From Darksidea phi (taxonomy: Eukaryota; Ascomycota; Dothideomycetes; Pleosporales; Lentitheciaceae), in the NCBI GenBank assembly GCA_030770425.1, contig JASJFT010000098.1, positions 157,356 through 168,449 on the forward strand: 11,094 nucleotides of DNA. Direction: 5' to 3'. Each line of letters begins with the position of its first letter. Positions within the stretch are counted from its first letter, which is position 1. A model generated the notes under the pieces. It was not told the DNA's origin, ran no database searches, and was given only the letters and a program-made list of their open reading frames with translations. Positions 8,668 through 11,094 of this stretch are shown here, one piece after another. The translations under genes and the position numbers were made by a program.

Positions 8668-10784
8668 ATGTCGACAGATCGCGATATGCGCGAATTCATC
8701 ATCAATGAACTTAGAACGCAAACAGCCCTACGGCATAGCTCTATTACTAGAGTAAGCAAATTATTGAGGTGGGAATCGCTCACCGACTGGGATTGGGACG
8801 ACCCTTTCATAGGTATACCGGCCTCGACGTCCAATCGGAGTCACGACGAAGACATCAACCAGATCTACAAGAGGCTGGGACAGGAACGCGACGCGCCTCA
8901 TCGATGCAAACCCAAAGACTCGCCTATCTTGTCGACCGCACAGATCGACTTTCCGCGATATGCTCTGTCATCATATTCGCGGGATGGGATGACTTCAAAC
9001 ATGCAGTTTACAGACAGCGTAATTGAAGTTTCAAAAGAATTGTACCCTCTCCTAGCCGATAGCGAAACGCCATACGAGTTCCGGTCTAAACACTATCTCT
9101 CAGCAGTTGAGAACATGACTGCCGTAGTCTGCCGCAACATCGTACAGAGATGTCCGGATGTATGTATCTTTCTTTTGAGTCGGCAGCTATATACTAATAT
9201 GGTTTTCAGATTGAAAGCGTTGTCCCTGTACGCCTGAATTTGCCATTTTGTCCAGCATATACTAGGACCCAGGAACGAGAATTCAATACAACGGGGAGAC
9301 GAAAGTTGCCAAATGGTGAAGAGGACCACGCTACCTTTACACGCTTCATTGCTGTAAACTACGCTTTAGCTGTCAGATGGATAGGCAGCACCTCCACCAT
9401 ACTCCTTCCCGTCGCAGTAATTCCAATGGGCGGAAGACGGGACAACGCCGACCGCCGCTATCGTAAATACAGTCATAGCCTTACCGCTTCTTGGCCCTGG
9501 AATGGCGGAAATGCCGATAACCTACAGAGAAAATTCGAAGGATCCCCCCTCATCAATATTACAGACGTCGAACTGTTTTCATATCGACCGCCACCGGAAG
9601 ACGATCCTTCATACTTTGGTCCACGAAAGTATTCCCCAACGTGGCGCTTCCGCCACAAGATATCACGCGGTGATCTGGTTGGTCCAATGTGGGTCCCAAA
9701 TACGGCTACAAGATATTGCATTCGAGAAGAAGTTCACCAGAACTGGTCGTACTATACATCGATCCGAGCGCTCTTCAAGGAAGTACGGCGAACCGGAATG
9801 ATCGTACACTGGAAGAATAAACCACCAGAACCATTTGAGCGCATATTCTTGGACGAGTTTGACCTCGTTGCTCAGAACTATCCAGAGGCCACACTACCGG
9901 CTCCACAAAAGCTAGTCAACGGATCTGCTGCATGCGATATGTTCGCGGACTGCTATCATCCAGCTAGCGAGCCCTACACAATATGTGTACATCATCTACA
10001 GAAGACTCAAGCGCTTCTTAATACTTCGAGCTTGACAACATCGATACTAGAGGAGTACGAGCCTCTCGAATGGCCACTAGTAGAAGAAATCCCGCTAGAA
10101 AAGCAGGAGTTTCTACGTAAACATATCGAACTCATCCGTCAGTACCAAGCCACAAAACAAGTATGGGTTGTAGATATGGAAGGGATAACGACGTTTTCCA
10201 ACGATTACGCAGCCCTTCCCTCACAGATCGCCATTGTTAACCTCTTTGATCGGACCAAGCAACTCTACACGAATATCAATTGGGGTAAAAGTATTAGCGA
10301 CGTCTTAGACGTAGTCTATATGCCCCAATACAAGCAGCACCCAAATGGAAGGTCTCTACTTACAACATTCTTCGCAAAGGCCTATGCTACCAACCAAGGC
10401 GTAGGCCTACAGAAACAAACCGACGGCAAGACTATCCAAGAGCTTCGGAAAGCTTTACACGACCTAGGTGTTCAGGAAGACAAATGCGTAATTATGGCAT
10501 GGGGCTCTGCAAACTGCGATTATGAGGCAATTGCACGCGCCTTCAGCAACACAAGCGATATAATGGTCGATAAAAAGTCGCTAAGGTATCCGTTTAAGCG
10601 TTTCCATCTTATGGGGCTCGTTCGTCGCGCTACCAATGCGTCAGTTTTTCAACTAAAGGTAGTTTATCACGCTATGTTCCCAGACCGTCTGCCCGTCAAC
10701 CTCTGGCATCACGCTCTAGTTGATGCTATAGCAGAAGCAGAAATAGCACGAGAGACAGTGAAAAGACTGAATCTAGAGTTTTAG
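8668..10784 (+). CDS. DEDDh-type 3'-5' exonuclease-domain protein, two exons
   Basis: Exons 8668-9159 and 9210-10784 are joined over a 50-nt intron (GTATGT donor, TACTAAT branch site, TTTTCAG acceptor), giving 688 residues. The C-terminal domain (about 480-685) has the RNase H-like exonuclease signature: VVDMEG (D486, E488), ANCDYEAI (D601) and HHALVDA (H664 and D669, spaced as in HxAxxD). Such enzymes remove nucleotides from 3' ends of RNA or DNA with two metal ions. Residues 1-480 match no family I recognise. They carry a possible metal-binding cluster of Cys and His at about 398-422 (CDMFADCYH, ICVHH). No signal peptide or membrane segment is evident. The start is the first ATG after a C-rich leader. 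The substrate is unknown. All five expected catalytic residues are present, so activity is plausible. The gene is collinear with the 317-residue gene but separated from it by decayed sequence. Confidence 0.88.
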
Positions 10785-10850
10785 ACGGTTGTTAATGGCT
10801 ACGGGAGAACTCTACTAATTTTGGTGGGAACTTGGTCGCTTTCTATTAGG

Positions 10851-10867
10851 TTAGCTTATATAGCTAA
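10851..10867. other. Small inverted repeat in the 3' flank
   Basis: TTAGCT and AGCTAA flank a TATAT centre 67 bp after the exonuclease stop codon. It may be a weak hairpin in the 3' untranslated region. It could also be chance in AT-rich sequence. Confidence 0.25.
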
Positions 10868-10885
10868 ACTCAGTCCTTCACATCT

Positions 10886-11094
10886 ATATTTCACAGTGAC
10901 TCACATCTACATTTTATAGTGACTCACGTCTATATTTCACAGTGACTCACGTCTATATTTCACAGTGACTCACGTCTATATTTCACAGTGACTCACGTCT
11001 ATATTTTACAGTGACTCACATCTACATAGTGACTCACGTCTATATTTCATAGTGACTCACGTCTATATTTTACAGTGACTTACATCTATATTTC
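10886..11094. repeat. 23-bp tandem array running off the right edge
   Basis: GTGAC starts at 10896, 10919, 10942, 10965, 10988, 11011, 11029, 11052 and 11075. The step is 23 bp except one of 18 bp (a 5-base deletion). The unit is TTTCACAGTGACTCACGTCT plus ATA, with TTTTA and CATCTA variants. The array is cut by the window end, so its true length is unknown. Confidence 0.92.

Noticed and set aside
1..11094. A Starship or other giant mobile element with both ends in the window
   Set aside because: No tyrosine recombinase captain, transposase, target-site duplication or terminal inverted repeat was found; the matching array cores alone are not enough.

Overview
The window reads as genomic DNA of a filamentous ascomycete (Pezizomycotina). 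The evidence is short introns of 47-58 nt with GTAAGT or GTATGT type donors, CTAAC or CTAAT branch sites and TAG/CAG acceptors, monocistronic genes, TATA-containing promoters, and long tandem-repeat tracts between genes. A Dothideomycete is only a guess. Nothing bacterial, plasmid or CRISPR-like is visible.

Layout. 1-540: gene-free, with one 19-bp direct repeat. 575-677: tandem array of a 20-bp unit. 678-1024: gene-free, with a TATA promoter pointing right into the end of the next gene. 1025-5346 (minus): a five-exon gene for a SNF2-like helicase/ATPase of about 1371 residues; all four inferred splices keep the frame. 5347-6084: divergent intergenic region with an E-box beside a perfect CRE, then a 43-bp tandem array. 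6085-7038 (plus): a 317-residue basic-tailed nuclear-type protein. 7039-7374: 3' flank with short repeats. 7375 to about 8640: decayed coding sequence with in-frame stops. 8668-10784 (plus): a two-exon gene for a 688-residue protein ending in a DEDDh 3'-5' exonuclease domain. About 10886 to the window edge: 23-bp tandem array.

How the genes may relate (inference). The N-terminal part of the SNF2-like protein (about residues 188-302) and the C-terminal half of the divergent 317-residue protein (about 171-274) share a motif pattern (MSS....DH, an LR/IS segment, QT.V) with conserved spacing. This looks like one domain, possibly PB1-like or beta-grasp, in two proteins driven from one shared promoter region. 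With the exonuclease gene next door, the window could be a three-gene accessory module for nucleic-acid processing: an ATPase motor, a nuclear partner and an exonuclease. This is a hypothesis. No transposase, recombinase or captain gene was seen, and no function in genome defence or mobility is demonstrated here.
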